From Aerophototrophica crusticola (GTDB lineage Bacteria > Pseudomonadota > Alphaproteobacteria > Azospirillales > Azospirillaceae), in contig MOEB01000025.1 in the NCBI GenBank assembly GCA_001939945.1, forward strand, positions 1 through 64,000: a DNA stretch of 64,000 nt. The letters run 5' to 3'. A model generated the notes under the pieces. It worked only from the letters and a program-made list of their open reading frames with translations, was not told the origin of the DNA and did no database searches. Of the stretch, positions 34,990-43,553 are shown piece after piece. Position 1 is the first letter of the stretch. The number at the start of each line of letters is the position of its first letter. The position numbers were made by a program, and so were the translations under genes.

Positions 34990-35334
34990 CGGCGGCGGGC
35001 CTACAGGTTTTCCGTTTGGAATAAGGTTGAACCTTACCTTCCGCGTTCCCTCCCCCAGTGGGGGAGGGACAGGGAGAGGGGTTGTCCTGTCTCCGGAAAG
35101 GGGAACCTGCGGCGCGGGTCCTGCTGTCCTGGTCGCACCACCCCTCACCCTGTCCCTCTCCCCCTGGGAGAGGGGACGGAACGGGACCGTTCGGCATTTC
35201 CCGGTGCCGGGGCGGGATGGGAATGCCTTTCCCCACTCCGTCACAAATCCTTCCCCATTCCTGCCACGTTCGGGGTATCGGATAAGGAACGGGCGGTTTC
35301 GGCCGCCGGTAGTCCCTGTCCCGAGGTTGCCCCC
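34990..35334. repeat. CCCTCTCCC-type repeat, inverted partner of the copy at 38382
   Basis: The element spans about 35048-35179 in this 345-base gap. A 58-base block at 35120-35177 is identical, in opposite orientation, to 38382-38439. The two copies flank the lipoprotein and binding-protein genes. The last 150 bases before the lipoprotein start show no further recognisable element. Confidence 0.75.
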
Positions 35335-36627
35335 ATGCCTGCCCCCGGCCGGTCGATCCCGGTCCTGATCCTGCCGCTGCTGCTTGGCCTCGCGGCCTGC
35401 GCGCCCTTGCCCCAGGACAATTCCGACGTGGTCTGGGGCCCGCCGGGCGGGGGGTATCCGCCACCGAAGCCGCCGCCCGTCTATCGGCCGCCGCCGGTAT
35501 ACCATCCGCCACCGGACTATCGGGACCGGCCCAAGGACTATCGCTACAACGGGCGGTGCGACGACCCGCGCTATGAGTCGAGCGCCGGCGGCCGGGCCGA
35601 GGAAGGCGAGGACGAGTATGACTGCCTGTTCTATGGCAACGGGCTGAAGGGTCGCTATGTGGGCAAGGAGGGGGCCTTCGCCCGCAACGGTGTCTGCGAC
35701 GACCCGCGCTATGCCTACACCACGGGCCGCGCCAAGCCGGGCACCGACCAGTTCGACTGCACCCGCAACGGCCAGGGCCTGCGCGTCTTCTACCGCCCCG
35801 GCACCCTGCCGCCCCCACCCGTCGTCGGCAAGCCGCCGCCGGACCGGCCCAACTTCCCGGGCAAGCCCGACCGCCCCGGTAAGCCCGACCGCCCGGACTG
35901 GCAGGACCGCCCGGATCGACCTGACCGCCCGGACCGGCCCCGGCCCGACCGCCCCCGCCAGGACCGCCCGGACGAGGTGACCATACAGCCTTACCCGCCG
36001 CCCCCCGCCGACCGGCCGCAGCCTGGTCGGCCCCACCCGGACCGGGTGCGCCCCGACCGCCCGCAGGACCCGCCGCTCATGGCCCAGCAACCCACCATCC
36101 CCCCGGCGGGGGAGGGGACCCGGCCGGAGCTGCCGCAGCGCCGCCCGGACCAGCCCCGTGTCCCCCGCCCGGACCTTGTCCCCGACCAGGCCGGGCCGGA
36201 GCGGCTGTGGCGTGACGAGGACGCCCGCCGCGAGGGCGAGGCCCTGGAACGGCAGCGGGAGCAGGAACGGGCGCAGCAGATGCAGGAGCGGCGCCAGCGG
36301 GTGCTGGAGGAGCACCAGCGCCGTGCCCAGGAAGACGCCCAGCGGCAAGCCCAGGAGGAGGCCCGGCGGCAAGCCCAGCGCGATGCCGAGGAGCAGGCCC
36401 GGCGGGAGGTGGAGCGCCAGGCCCGGGAGGATGCCCAGGGGCAGGCGCAGGAGGACGCCCGACGCCAAGCCGAAGAGGAGGCTCGCCGCCAGGCCAATGA
36501 GCAGGCCCGGCGCGCGGCGGCGGAGCAGGCCGCCGCGGAGGCCGAGTTGAGGCGGCAGGTGGAGGAGGAAGCCCGGCAGCGCGACCTGCGCCAGCGGGAC
36601 GCCCAGCCGGAGGCCCAGCAGCGCTGA
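35335..36627 (+). CDS. Large low-complexity lipoprotein with Cys-repeat, Pro-rich and coiled-coil parts
   Basis: A 430-residue protein. The lipobox LAAC puts the lipidated Cys at residue 22. Residues about 35-70 are Pro/Tyr-rich. Two tandem units (NGRCDDPRY ... YDCLFYGNG near 70-101, and NGVCDDPRY ... FDCTRNGQG near 118-147) each hold a Cys pair, probably disulfides. Residues about 155-225 are dense in Pro-Asp-Arg triplets (DRPDRPDRP). From about 275 to the end is a highly charged Gln/Glu/Arg/Ala coiled coil. Such a build would span from a membrane anchor through peptidoglycan. The function is unknown. Confidence 0.65.
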   Translation: MPAPGRSIPVLILPLLLGLAACAPLPQDNSDVVWGPPGGGYPPPKPPPVYRPPPVYHPPPDYRDRPKDYRYNGRCDDPRYESSAGGRAEEGEDEYDCLFYGNGLKGRYVGKEGAFARNGVCDDPRYAYTTGRAKPGTDQFDCTRNGQGLRVFYRPGTLPPPPVVGKPPPDRPNFPGKPDRPGKPDRPDWQDRPDRPDRPDRPRPDRPRQDRPDEVTIQPYPPPPADRPQPGRPHPDRVRPDRPQDPPLMAQQPTIPPAGEGTRPELPQRRPDQPRVPRPDLVPDQAGPERLWRDEDARREGEALERQREQERAQQMQERRQRVLEEHQRRAQEDAQRQAQEEARRQAQRDAEEQARREVERQAREDAQGQAQEDARRQAEEEARRQANEQARRAAAEQAAAEAELRRQVEEEARQRDLRQRDAQPEAQQR

Positions 36628-36705
36628 CCCGTTTCAGGTCTGGACGCGGCGGCCCCGGGCGGCCACTGTGTCCGGCCTGGAATGCATGACGGGGGTCTGC
36701 GGGTG

Positions 36706-38295
36706 ATGCGATTGCGATCCTGGTTCCTGCCGCTGGCGCTTTGCCTGATGCTGGTCCTGCCCGCCGCCCGGCCCGCGGCGGCCGAGCAGGCCCTGACCAT
36801 CGGGCTGGGGCCGGAGATCGACACACTCGACCCCCACCGCTCCACCACCGTCATCGCCGGCACCCTGTTCGTGGAGCTGTGGGAAGGGCTGACCACCTTC
36901 GACGCCGCGGCCAACATCGTGCCCGGCGTGGCGGAGCGGTGGGAGACGTCCCCCGACGGGCTGACCTGGACCTTCCACCTGCGGACCGACGCCCGCTGGT
37001 CCGACGGGACGCCGGTGACGGCGGAGGACTTCGTCTTCGCCTGGCGCCGCGCCGTCACCCCCGCCACCCGCATGGCCCTGCCGGAATGGGTGGCGCCGCT
37101 GAAGAACGCCCAAGCCATCCTGGAGGGCAAGCTGCCGCCGGAGCAGTTGGGCGTGCGGGCGCTGGACGCGCGGACGCTGGAGGTGGGGCTGGACCACCCC
37201 AAGCCGGACTTCACCACCTATACCGCCTATTGGGTGCTGTCGCCGCTGCACCGGAAATCGCTGGAGCAGCATGGCGACGCCTTCGTCCAGCCAGGCAAGC
37301 TGGTGGGCAACGGCCCCTTCATGCTGGCGGAGGCCGTGCCGCAGAGCCACACCACCCTGGTCAAGAACCCGCAGTTCCGCGATGCCGCCAAGGTGAAGCT
37401 GGACAAGGTGGTCTTCGCCGTGACGGAGGATCTGCAGACGGAGCTGAAGCGGTTCCGCGCCGGGGAGCTGGACGCCACCAAGTCCATCCCGCCGTCACAA
37501 CTGGACTGGGTGAGGCAGAACCTGCCGGACGCGGCCCACCTGGCCTATCAGGCGTCCACCTATTACCTTGTGCCCAACATGACGCGGGAGCCGTGGAAGT
37601 CCAACCGCGACCTGCGGCTGGCCCTGACCCTGGCCATCGACCGCGAGATCATCACGGGCAAGGTCACCCGCGGCGGGGAGGTGCCCGCCTGGACCATGAC
37701 CCCGCCGGGCCTGCTGGGCTATGAGCCGCCGCGGCCGGACTGGGCGGGCTGGACCCAAGCCCAACGGGACGCGGAGGCCAAGCGGCTGGTGGAGAAGGCG
37801 GGCTATGGCAAGGGCGGCAAGCCGCTGACCGTCAACATCCTCTACAACACCAACGAGCTGAACCGGCAGGTGATGGTGGCCGTCGCCGCCATGTGGCAGC
37901 AGAAGCTGGGCGTGAAGGCGGAGGTGGAGAACCAGGAGTTCAAGGTCACCGTCAGCCGCTACCGCGAGCGGTCCTGGCAGGACCTGATCCGCACCACCTG
38001 GACCGTGGGGCTGGTGTCGGAATACCTGAACCTGCTGCGCGGCCGCAGCGCCCGGCTGGGGCCCGGCTACCAGAACCCGGCCTTCGACGCGGCCATGGAC
38101 GCCGCGGACCGGTCGGTCACCCTGCCGGAGTTCTTCGGCAACCTGGCGGCGGCGGAGAGGATGGCCATCGCTGACGCGGCCAGCATCCCCGTGATGCACA
38201 TCGCCTCACGCCGGCTGGTGGGGCCGAGGGTGCGGGGGTGGGTGGACAACCCGTTGGACATCCACCCGCTGCGCTACCTGTCGGCGGCGCCTTGA
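36706..38295 (+). CDS. Oligopeptide ABC transporter substrate-binding protein (OppA-like), copy 1
   Basis: A 529-residue periplasmic binding protein of the SBP_bac_5 family. A signal peptide (about 1-25) precedes IGLGPEIDTLDPHRSTTVIAG, the family's N-terminal motif. WSDGTPVTAEDFVFAWRR near 102-119 and NGPFMLAEAVPQSHTTLVKNP near 205-225 are characteristic. It binds peptides or similar solutes for an Opp/Dpp importer. No permease or ATPase is adjacent. Four related genes stand in tandem at 50310-57074. ATG 36706 is chosen over 36682 because the signal peptide begins there. Confidence 0.88.
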   Translation: MRLRSWFLPLALCLMLVLPAARPAAAEQALTIGLGPEIDTLDPHRSTTVIAGTLFVELWEGLTTFDAAANIVPGVAERWETSPDGLTWTFHLRTDARWSDGTPVTAEDFVFAWRRAVTPATRMALPEWVAPLKNAQAILEGKLPPEQLGVRALDARTLEVGLDHPKPDFTTYTAYWVLSPLHRKSLEQHGDAFVQPGKLVGNGPFMLAEAVPQSHTTLVKNPQFRDAAKVKLDKVVFAVTEDLQTELKRFRAGELDATKSIPPSQLDWVRQNLPDAAHLAYQASTYYLVPNMTREPWKSNRDLRLALTLAIDREIITGKVTRGGEVPAWTMTPPGLLGYEPPRPDWAGWTQAQRDAEAKRLVEKAGYGKGGKPLTVNILYNTNELNRQVMVAVAAMWQQKLGVKAEVENQEFKVTVSRYRERSWQDLIRTTWTVGLVSEYLNLLRGRSARLGPGYQNPAFDAAMDAADRSVTLPEFFGNLAAAERMAIADAASIPVMHIASRRLVGPRVRGWVDNPLDIHPLRYLSAAP

Positions 38296-38381
38296 CGCTG
38301 GCGACATCACCGGAGGGCTCAGTGCGCCAGCCAAAATCGGGCAGGGCCTCAGTCTCCGGGCAAGCCGAACGGTGCCAACCG

Positions 38382-38499
38382 GTCCCCTCTCCCAGGGGGA
38401 GAGGGACAGGGTGAGGGGTGGTGCGACCAGGACAGCAGGCGCCTGTCCGCAGGGATGCGATTTGGAGAGAGGACAACCCCTCTCCCTGTCCCTCCCCCT
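38382..38499. repeat. CCCTCTCCC-type repeat, inverted copy of 35048-35179
   Basis: Contains the 58-base identical block in reverse orientation and, at its far end, the TTGTCC ... CCCTCCCCC part also seen at 35048-35090. It lies 87 bases past the binding-protein stop. Confidence 0.75.
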
Positions 38500-38501
38500 C
38501 T

Positions 38502-38650
38502 GGGCAGGGCTATCGCATATGGCGCTCGACCCGCTTCCGCCCGGCAAACATCGAACTCTGCTAAGCGCGTTCCGGGCAGAATCGCTATCCGAAGAGCGGT
38601 TCCAAATGCACGGAACGTACTTGGGATTTTCATATGCGATAGCCCTGCCC
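38502..38650. repeat. Unit bounded by a 20-base perfect inverted repeat
   Basis: GGGCAGGGCTATCGCATATG at 38502-38521 and its exact inverse at 38631-38650 enclose 109 bases that lack coding character. The flanks continue the symmetry imperfectly (CCCTCCCCCTCT to the left, CTCTGGGGGAGGGG to the right). The build is like a small non-autonomous insertion. It fills most of the gap between the binding-protein and rpoH stops. Confidence 0.6.
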
Positions 38651-38715
38651 CTCTGGGGGAGGGGACGCTGGGGCCGCGTTCGACCCTAGGATTCCAGAGT
38701 CGAAGGCCTGCCTTC

Positions 38716-39603
38716 TCACGCCTCCAGCAGCAGGTCGTCGGCGACGCTGACGCGCTTCAGCATGCTGGCCTTCAGCTTCATCATGGCGCGGTGCTCAAGC
38801 TGGCGGACGCGCTCCTTGCTGACGCCCAGGCTGCGGCCCAGCTCCTCCAGGGTGGCGCCCTCGTCCCGCAGGCGGCGGGCGGCGATGATGGTGCGCTCGC
38901 GGGGGGACAGCTCGCCCAGGGCCTCCGCCAGCCATTTGGAGCGCATGCGGCTGTCGCGCATGCCGATCACCACCTCCTCCGGCGAGGGGCGCTGGTCGGC
39001 CAGGAAGTCCTGCCACTCGTCGTCGCCGCTCTCCGACAGGGGGCTGTTCAGGGACTGGTCGGCGGCGGCGAGGCGCATCTCCATCGTCTCCACCTCGGAG
39101 ACGTCCACGCGCAGCTCCTCCGCGATCTTCTGGCGGCCGGCATGGGATAGGCTGCTGCGGCTGGGGCTGTCCTCGATCTTGGCGCGCAGGCGGCGCAGGT
39201 TGAAGAACAGGGACTTCTGGGCGGCGGTGGTGCCGGTGCGGACGATGGACCAGTTGCGCAGGATGTAGTCCTGCATGGCCGAGCGGATCCACCAGGCGGC
39301 GTAGGTGCTGAAGCGCACCTCGCGGTGCGGCTCGAAGCGGGCCGCGGCCTGCATCAGGCCCACATTGCCCTCTTGAACCAAATCGCCCATGGGCAGGCCG
39401 TAATTGCGGAAGCGGGTGGCGGTGGCCACCACCAGGCGGGTGTAGCTGCGCACCAGCTCATGCAGGGCACGCTCATCGTTGTGTTCGCGCCAGCGTTTGG
39501 CCAGCTCGAACTCATGGTCCCGAGTCAGCAGGGGTTCCTTCATGGACGACTTGATGAAGGTCAGGTTGGCGCGCTGGGTCTCGGGATCGTCGATGTGTGC
39601 CAT
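38716..39603 (-). CDS. rpoH: RNA polymerase sigma-32-type factor (heat shock)
   Basis: A 295-residue group 3/4 boundary sigma factor. Region 2 has GDLVQEGNVGLMQAAARFEP and VRFSTYAAWWIRSAMQDYILRNWSIVR. The RpoH box appears as QKSLFFNLRRL near residue 127, the best sign that this is sigma-32. Region 4 ends in LSPRERTIIAARRLRDEGATLEELGRSLGVSKERVRQLE with the helix-turn-helix. It should direct heat-shock promoters. Alphaproteobacteria often have two rpoH genes, and which one this is cannot be told. MAHIDDPET is the likely start. Confidence 0.93.
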   Translation of the reverse strand: MAHIDDPETQRANLTFIKSSMKEPLLTRDHEFELAKRWREHNDERALHELVRSYTRLVVATATRFRNYGLPMGDLVQEGNVGLMQAAARFEPHREVRFSTYAAWWIRSAMQDYILRNWSIVRTGTTAAQKSLFFNLRRLRAKIEDSPSRSSLSHAGRQKIAEELRVDVSEVETMEMRLAAADQSLNSPLSESGDDEWQDFLADQRPSPEEVVIGMRDSRMRSKWLAEALGELSPRERTIIAARRLRDEGATLEELGRSLGVSKERVRQLEHRAMMKLKASMLKRVSVADDLLLEA

Positions 39604-39942
39604 GTGCCTCGCCCTCTTGGTCCTCGCGGGATGCTGGGCCATCCCCGCCGTCTCATTGCCAAGGGATACGAGGGCACTTCCGGGCTGGATCACCCGGACA
39701 TAATATTTTTCTCTAATGGCCGAGTGGCGGACAGGATGTCGGGTGCCCGATCCGTCCCCGGCGGAGGCGCGACACCAGTAAAAACCCGTGTCGCGGTGGG
39801 GTGATGGTCGTGAGGAAAACCCAGTATCCGGCTGGGACAGGCGGGATTGACCCTGCGATGACTGGGGTCGGGGCTGGGGAGTGCCCTGCCTGAAGGGCTA
39901 TTGCTTATGGGGAGGCGGCGCCTGCCCGGACCCCGCCGAATT
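39604..39942. other. rpoH upstream gap (339 bases)
   Basis: The AT-rich ATAATATTTTT at 39701-39711 is the most promoter-like spot for the leftward rpoH. A hairpin CGCGACAC ... GTGTCGCG at 39768-39795 lies farther upstream. GGGCTATTGCTTATGGGG near 39897 faintly resembles the end of the inverted repeat at 38502. No gene is visible. Confidence 0.35.
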
Positions 39943-40764
39943 TCAGACCTCGACCAGCTCCAGGATCGTGCCGTCCGGGGCGAAGCAGCCGCAGGCGAGG
40001 CGCCCGCCGAAGCCGGTGCCGCCGTCCAGGCTGACCGTGTGCGGGCCCACCACCGGGCCGGTGCCGGCATGGGTGGGGTCATAGCCGCGCACGACGCGGA
40101 CCACCTCGCCATAGGGCTCGGCGATGCGGGGGAAGCTGGCCCCGCCCCACCAGAAGCTGTCCCCCTGTAGGGCCAGGGGCTTGGACACGTCCAGCCCGGC
40201 ATTGACGAACAGCAGGGCGGTGGGGTGGCCGTCCGGGTCGCTGGTGTAGGCGGCGCGGCGGAGGGCGGTGAAAAGGTTGTCGTGGCCGGGGGCGGCCCGC
40301 TGGGCGGCGCGGAGCTGGTTGGTCCAGCGGGTCAGGCTGACGGCCCCGTCCCGGGCGGCGGCCAGGCCCTGCTGCGGGTCCCCGCCATAGGCGGCCAGGG
40401 TGGCGTCGATGCCCTGGCCCAGCATCCATTGCAGCACGGCCACCGGGTTCGGCGCGAACTGGAGCTGCAGCAGCTTCTGCCACATCTCCTCCTGCCCGCC
40501 GCGCAGGTAGACGATGTCGGTGGGGATGACGCTGCGGATGGACAGCAGGTGGCGGCGGAAGGCCAGCAGCTCATCCACCGTGGCCCGCACACCGCCACCG
40601 CGCCCGACCATGTTGCCCAGGTAGACCAGCCGGTCGCCGGGCAGGAAGCGGGTGCCGATGTCGTCATGCAGGGCGGCCAGCCGGTCGGCCTCGCCATGGA
40701 TGGCGGCCACGGCCCAGATGCGACGGGGCCGGCCCAGCAGGGCGAATTTCTGGTCTTCCGACAT
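39943..40764 (-). CDS. Metallophosphatase-fold protein with lost metal ligands
   Basis: A 273-residue protein with the layout of serine/threonine phosphatase-like metallophosphoesterases: a segment RIWAVAAIHGEADRLAAL in place of GDxHG, DRLVYLGNMVGRGGG in place of GDxxDRG, and YLRGGQEEMW in place of GNHE. The C-terminal GPHTVSLDGGTGFGGRLACG matches the family end. Key metal ligands are therefore changed (Asp to Ala, Asp to Asn and Gly, Asn-His to Gly-Gln), so catalysis is unlikely and a binding or regulatory role is more plausible. It is downstream of rpoH on the same strand, 339 bases apart. Confidence 0.7.
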   Translation of the reverse strand: MSEDQKFALLGRPRRIWAVAAIHGEADRLAALHDDIGTRFLPGDRLVYLGNMVGRGGGVRATVDELLAFRRHLLSIRSVIPTDIVYLRGGQEEMWQKLLQLQFAPNPVAVLQWMLGQGIDATLAAYGGDPQQGLAAARDGAVSLTRWTNQLRAAQRAAPGHDNLFTALRRAAYTSDPDGHPTALLFVNAGLDVSKPLALQGDSFWWGGASFPRIAEPYGEVVRVVRGYDPTHAGTGPVVGPHTVSLDGGTGFGGRLACGCFAPDGTILELVEV

Positions 40765-40838
40765 TCAGTCCAGGGCGCGGTGCGGGGCGGGGACGACCCG
40801 CCGGAATGGTTGACGGAGTGTAAAGGTCCGCCGCGCGC

Positions 40839-40868
40839 AAAAAAAGGGGCGACCGCACGGGCCGCCCC
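40839..40868 (-). terminator. Rho-independent terminator of carD
   Basis: Read leftward, GGGGCGG ... CCGCCCC-type pairing (GGGGCG / CGCCCC outer stem) is followed by seven T. It lies about 87 bases past the carD stop and 75 bases before the next leftward gene. Confidence 0.75.
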
Positions 40869-40954
40869 ACATTCTCCGTCTGCGCCGCATGATGGACGCA
40901 AAATCTTGTGGGTGCACCGCGTTTGCGCAGTGCACCATCAGGGAACACCCTCCT

Positions 40955-41455
40955 TCAGGCGGCCTTGGAGAGGACCGCCTCGAGGCGCTCGGTGGCCTTG
41001 CGCTCGTCGATCTTCTCGACGACGGCCAGCTCCCGGGCCAGGCGCTCCAGGGCGGCGTGGTAGATCTGCCGCTCGCTGTAGGACTGGTCGGACTGGTCCT
41101 CACCCCGGTACAGGTCGCGCACCACCTCGGCGATGGAGACCGGGTCGCCGGAGTTGATCTTGGCCTCATACTCCTGGGCGCGGCGGGACCACATGATCTT
41201 CTTGATCTTGCTGGGGCCGGTCAGGGTTTCCAGCGCCGCCTTGATCCGGTCCTTGCTGGACAGCCGGCGCAGGCCGGCGGCCTTGGCCTTCGCCACGGGG
41301 ACCTTCAGCGTCATCCGTTCCTTCTCGAACTGGATGGCATAGAGCGTCACGCTCATGCCGGCGATGCTGTGGTTCTCGATGCCGATGATCTTGCCCACGC
41401 CATGGGCAGGATAAACGACGTGGTCCCCGGTGGTGAAATCAAGGGTCTCGGACAT
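40955..41455 (-). CDS. carD: CarD-family transcription regulator
   Basis: A 166-residue protein. The N-terminal Tudor-like RNA polymerase interaction domain (FTTGDHVVYPAHGVGKIIGIENH) contacts the beta subunit. The helical C-terminal DNA-binding domain contains SGDPVSIAEVVRDLYRGEDQSDQSYSERQIY. CarD stabilises the open complex at rRNA and other promoters and is essential in several bacteria. Full family length. It is preceded leftward by fdxA, a pairing frequent in alphaproteobacteria. Confidence 0.93.
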   Translation of the reverse strand: MSETLDFTTGDHVVYPAHGVGKIIGIENHSIAGMSVTLYAIQFEKERMTLKVPVAKAKAAGLRRLSSKDRIKAALETLTGPSKIKKIMWSRRAQEYEAKINSGDPVSIAEVVRDLYRGEDQSDQSYSERQIYHAALERLARELAVVEKIDERKATERLEAVLSKAA

Positions 41456-41781
41456 ATCGGTCGGCTCTCACTTTCCGCGCAAGCCCGCGCGCCAGGCGTA
41501 CGGACGGGAACGACGATGGGGGACCCGGCTGGCGGCGCAGCCGTGATCACGAACACCCATGCTCGGCGAATCTACAGGACCGGGCGCACACTGACCCAAG
41601 GTTCGGCGCAACCGATCCTTGCCGGTGAATATAATGGATGTGACGCCTCGGTTACAGAGGTGGAGTGTTCCCGTTCGCGCAAAGTTCACCCATGGCGCCC
41701 CATGCCGGTCATGCGAATCCCGCATGGCCGGGAGAGGAACCTTTCACCCGCACGGCTCTACCGAGGTGTGGGGACAGGGGA
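41456..41781. other. Gap upstream of carD (326 bases)
   Basis: Leftward, the sequence near 41629 reads CATTATATTCACC, which would serve as a -10 region for carD. Nothing repetitive and no open frame of interest was found. Confidence 0.35.
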
Positions 41782-42111
41782 TCAGCCGGGATTCTTGCTG
41801 AAATACTTCTGGAACTTGTCCGGCACGCCCTTCCACTCATCCGCGTCGGCGGGGGCGGGCTTCTTGCGGGTCAGGTTCGGCCAGTTCTGGGAGTAGTCGC
41901 GGTTCATCTCCAGCCACTGCTCCGCCTTCGGGTCCGTGTCCGGCAGGATCGCCTCGGCGGGGCACTCCGGCTCACACACGCCGCAATCGATGCATTCGTC
42001 CGGGTGGATCACGAGCATGTTCTCACCCTCGTAGAAACAATCCACGGGGCAGACCTCGACGCAGTCGGTGTACTTGCACTTGATGCACGATTCGGTGACC
42101 ACGTACGGCAT
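41782..42111 (-). CDS. fdxA: Seven-iron ferredoxin
   Basis: A 109-residue electron carrier. Cys 9, 17 and 50 should bind a 3Fe-4S cluster, and Cys 21, 40, 43 and 46 a 4Fe-4S cluster ([14 protein letters not shown] and [12 protein letters not shown]). The Azotobacter FdI-like C-terminal extension (residues about 60-109, [19 protein letters not shown]) is present. The partners are unknown. The gene is probably co-transcribed with TerB-like gene upstream, whose stop is 43 bases away, and precedes carD. Confidence 0.95.
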   Translation of the reverse strand: MPYVVTESCIKCKYTDCVEVCPVDCFYEGENMLVIHPDECIDCGVCEPECPAEAILPDTDPKAEQWLEMNRDYSQNWPNLTRKKPAPADADEWKGVPDKFQKYFSKNPG

Positions 42112-42154
42112 GCTCGTCCTCTCTCTCCTCGCCCGTCCCCGTGCCTGTTCCGGA

Positions 42155-42643
42155 TCAGTCCGGGATGGCGGGCCCCTGCGGCAAACCCAGCCGCGCCTTC
42201 ACCCGGCGCTGCGCCTCGCCCCTGTCGCGGTCGGAGACGTAGAGCAAACCGCCCATCCTGCGCAACAGGCTTGATTCGAGGTCGTTCAGCCGCCCATCGG
42301 CATAGGCGACCTCCCACAACATCTCGACAAGGCCGACCTTCTCCTCATAGGCCATGGAGTCGTTCAGGCGGCTGGTGAAGGCGTGCCACTGGGCCGGCCC
42401 GTCCGTCACCGTGTGGGCGGCGGCCACCAGCTCGTCCGCCTCCTCCTTGGTCAGGCGGAAATGCCGCTGCACCAGGGCATGGATCAGGGACAGCTCCTCG
42501 CCGCTGACATGGCCGTCCAGGCGCGCCGCCTCCATCAGCAGGCAGGCGGCGGACAAGGGGATGCGGTCCGTGCGGTCCAGGCTGTCCAGGGCACGGTCGG
42601 GCTGGTCGAACAGGCGGCGGATACGGTTCAGCATGGCAACCAT
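42155..42643 (-). CDS. TerB-family tellurite resistance-like protein
   Basis: A 162-residue helical protein. [25 protein letters not shown] near residues 45-70 and [26 protein letters not shown] near 115-140 form the two acidic metal-site helices typical of the TerB/DjlA N-terminal fold. The family is linked to metal or stress sensing, but the true function is unknown. TerC lies 7 kb away rather than adjacent, so no ter operon is present. An alternative start is three codons downstream at 42634. Confidence 0.8.
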   Translation of the reverse strand: MVAMLNRIRRLFDQPDRALDSLDRTDRIPLSAACLLMEAARLDGHVSGEELSLIHALVQRHFRLTKEEADELVAAAHTVTDGPAQWHAFTSRLNDSMAYEEKVGLVEMLWEVAYADGRLNDLESSLLRRMGGLLYVSDRDRGEAQRRVKARLGLPQGPAIPD

Positions 42644-42730
42644 GTCGTGTTGGCAAGGGGCGGGGGCAAGCCCGGGCAGGGCCGCCCCATCGCAACGCGG
42701 CACCTTGCCCCGGCGTTCCTTATGCTTGTT

Positions 42731-42829
42731 CCCTCAGGCGCCCCCGGCTCGGGGGCCGGGGCAGGCTCGCGCCCGCATCCGCGGCTTGGCTTACGCGACC
42801 ATGGGGTCGCGGGCCGGCAGTCGCCGGCC
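42731..42829. repeat. Multi-hairpin repeat, copy E (core only, between divergent genes)
   Basis: The core is intact with the insert hairpin CCCCCGGCTCGGGGG, hairpin 2 (CCGC-ATCC-GCGG), TTGGCT, hairpin 3 CGCGACC-ATGG-GGTCGCG and hairpin 4 GGCCGGC-AGTC-GCCGGCC. The outer hairpins 1 and 5 are missing. Unlike the other copies it lies in a divergent promoter region. Confidence 0.75.
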
Positions 42830-42905
42830 TGTTTCCTGCCCTCAGGCGTTGGGTGCCGCCGTAGGCTGTTTACGGTCCCGGCAATCATGATCTAGCTTCG
42901 GCCCC

Positions 42906-43520
42906 ATGACCCAGACCGACGACGCCCGCCGCTTCGCCCCCGCCACCCTGCGCAACCGCCAGCCCATCCTGGCCGTGCTGCGGGAGGTGCTGCCCGACAC
43001 CGGCACCGTGCTGGAGATCGCCAGCGGCAGCGGGGAGCATGCCGTCTATTTCGCGGAGGCACTGCCGGGCCTGCACTGGCAGCCCAGCGACGCCGACGCG
43101 GGAGCCAGGGCCAGTATCGTCGCCTGGACCGAAAGCCTGGGCCTGCAGAATGTCTGCTGCCCCCTGGACCTGGACGCCTCCGCCCCCGACTGGCCGGTGG
43201 CGGAGGCGGACGCGGTGGTCTGCATCAACATGATCCACATCTCCCCCTGGGCGTCGGCGGAGGGGCTGTTCGCCGGGGCCGCCCGGCTGCTGTCGCCGGG
43301 CGCGCCGCTGGTGCTCTATGGCCCGTTCAAGCGCGGTGGCGCCCACACCGCCCCGTCGAACGAGGAGTTCGATGCCGCCTTGCGCGCCCAGGACCCGCGC
43401 TGGGGCGTGCGCGACCTGGAGGTGGTGGGCGACCTTGCCGCCGCCAGCGGCTTCGTGCTGGACCGGGTGGTGGAGATGCCCGCGAACAACCTGACCGTGG
43501 TGTTCCGGAAGGCTGCGTAG
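42906..43520 (+). CDS. DUF938 SAM-dependent methyltransferase-like protein
   Basis: A 204-residue protein of the DUF938 family. It starts RRFAPATLRNRQPILAVLREVLP, has motif I as VLEIASGSGEHAVYFAEALP near residues 36-55, and WQPSDADAGARASI after it. The central VCINMIHISPWASAEGLFAGAARLL and LVLYGPFKRGGAHTAPSNEEFDA are family signatures. It should bind S-adenosylmethionine. The methylated product is unknown. It is divergent from the TerB-like gene. Confidence 0.85.
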   Translation: MTQTDDARRFAPATLRNRQPILAVLREVLPDTGTVLEIASGSGEHAVYFAEALPGLHWQPSDADAGARASIVAWTESLGLQNVCCPLDLDASAPDWPVAEADAVVCINMIHISPWASAEGLFAGAARLLSPGAPLVLYGPFKRGGAHTAPSNEEFDAALRAQDPRWGVRDLEVVGDLAAASGFVLDRVVEMPANNLTVVFRKAA

Positions 43521-43553
43521 CTGCCCTGGCCTTGGGATTACGCGGCTGGCGGT

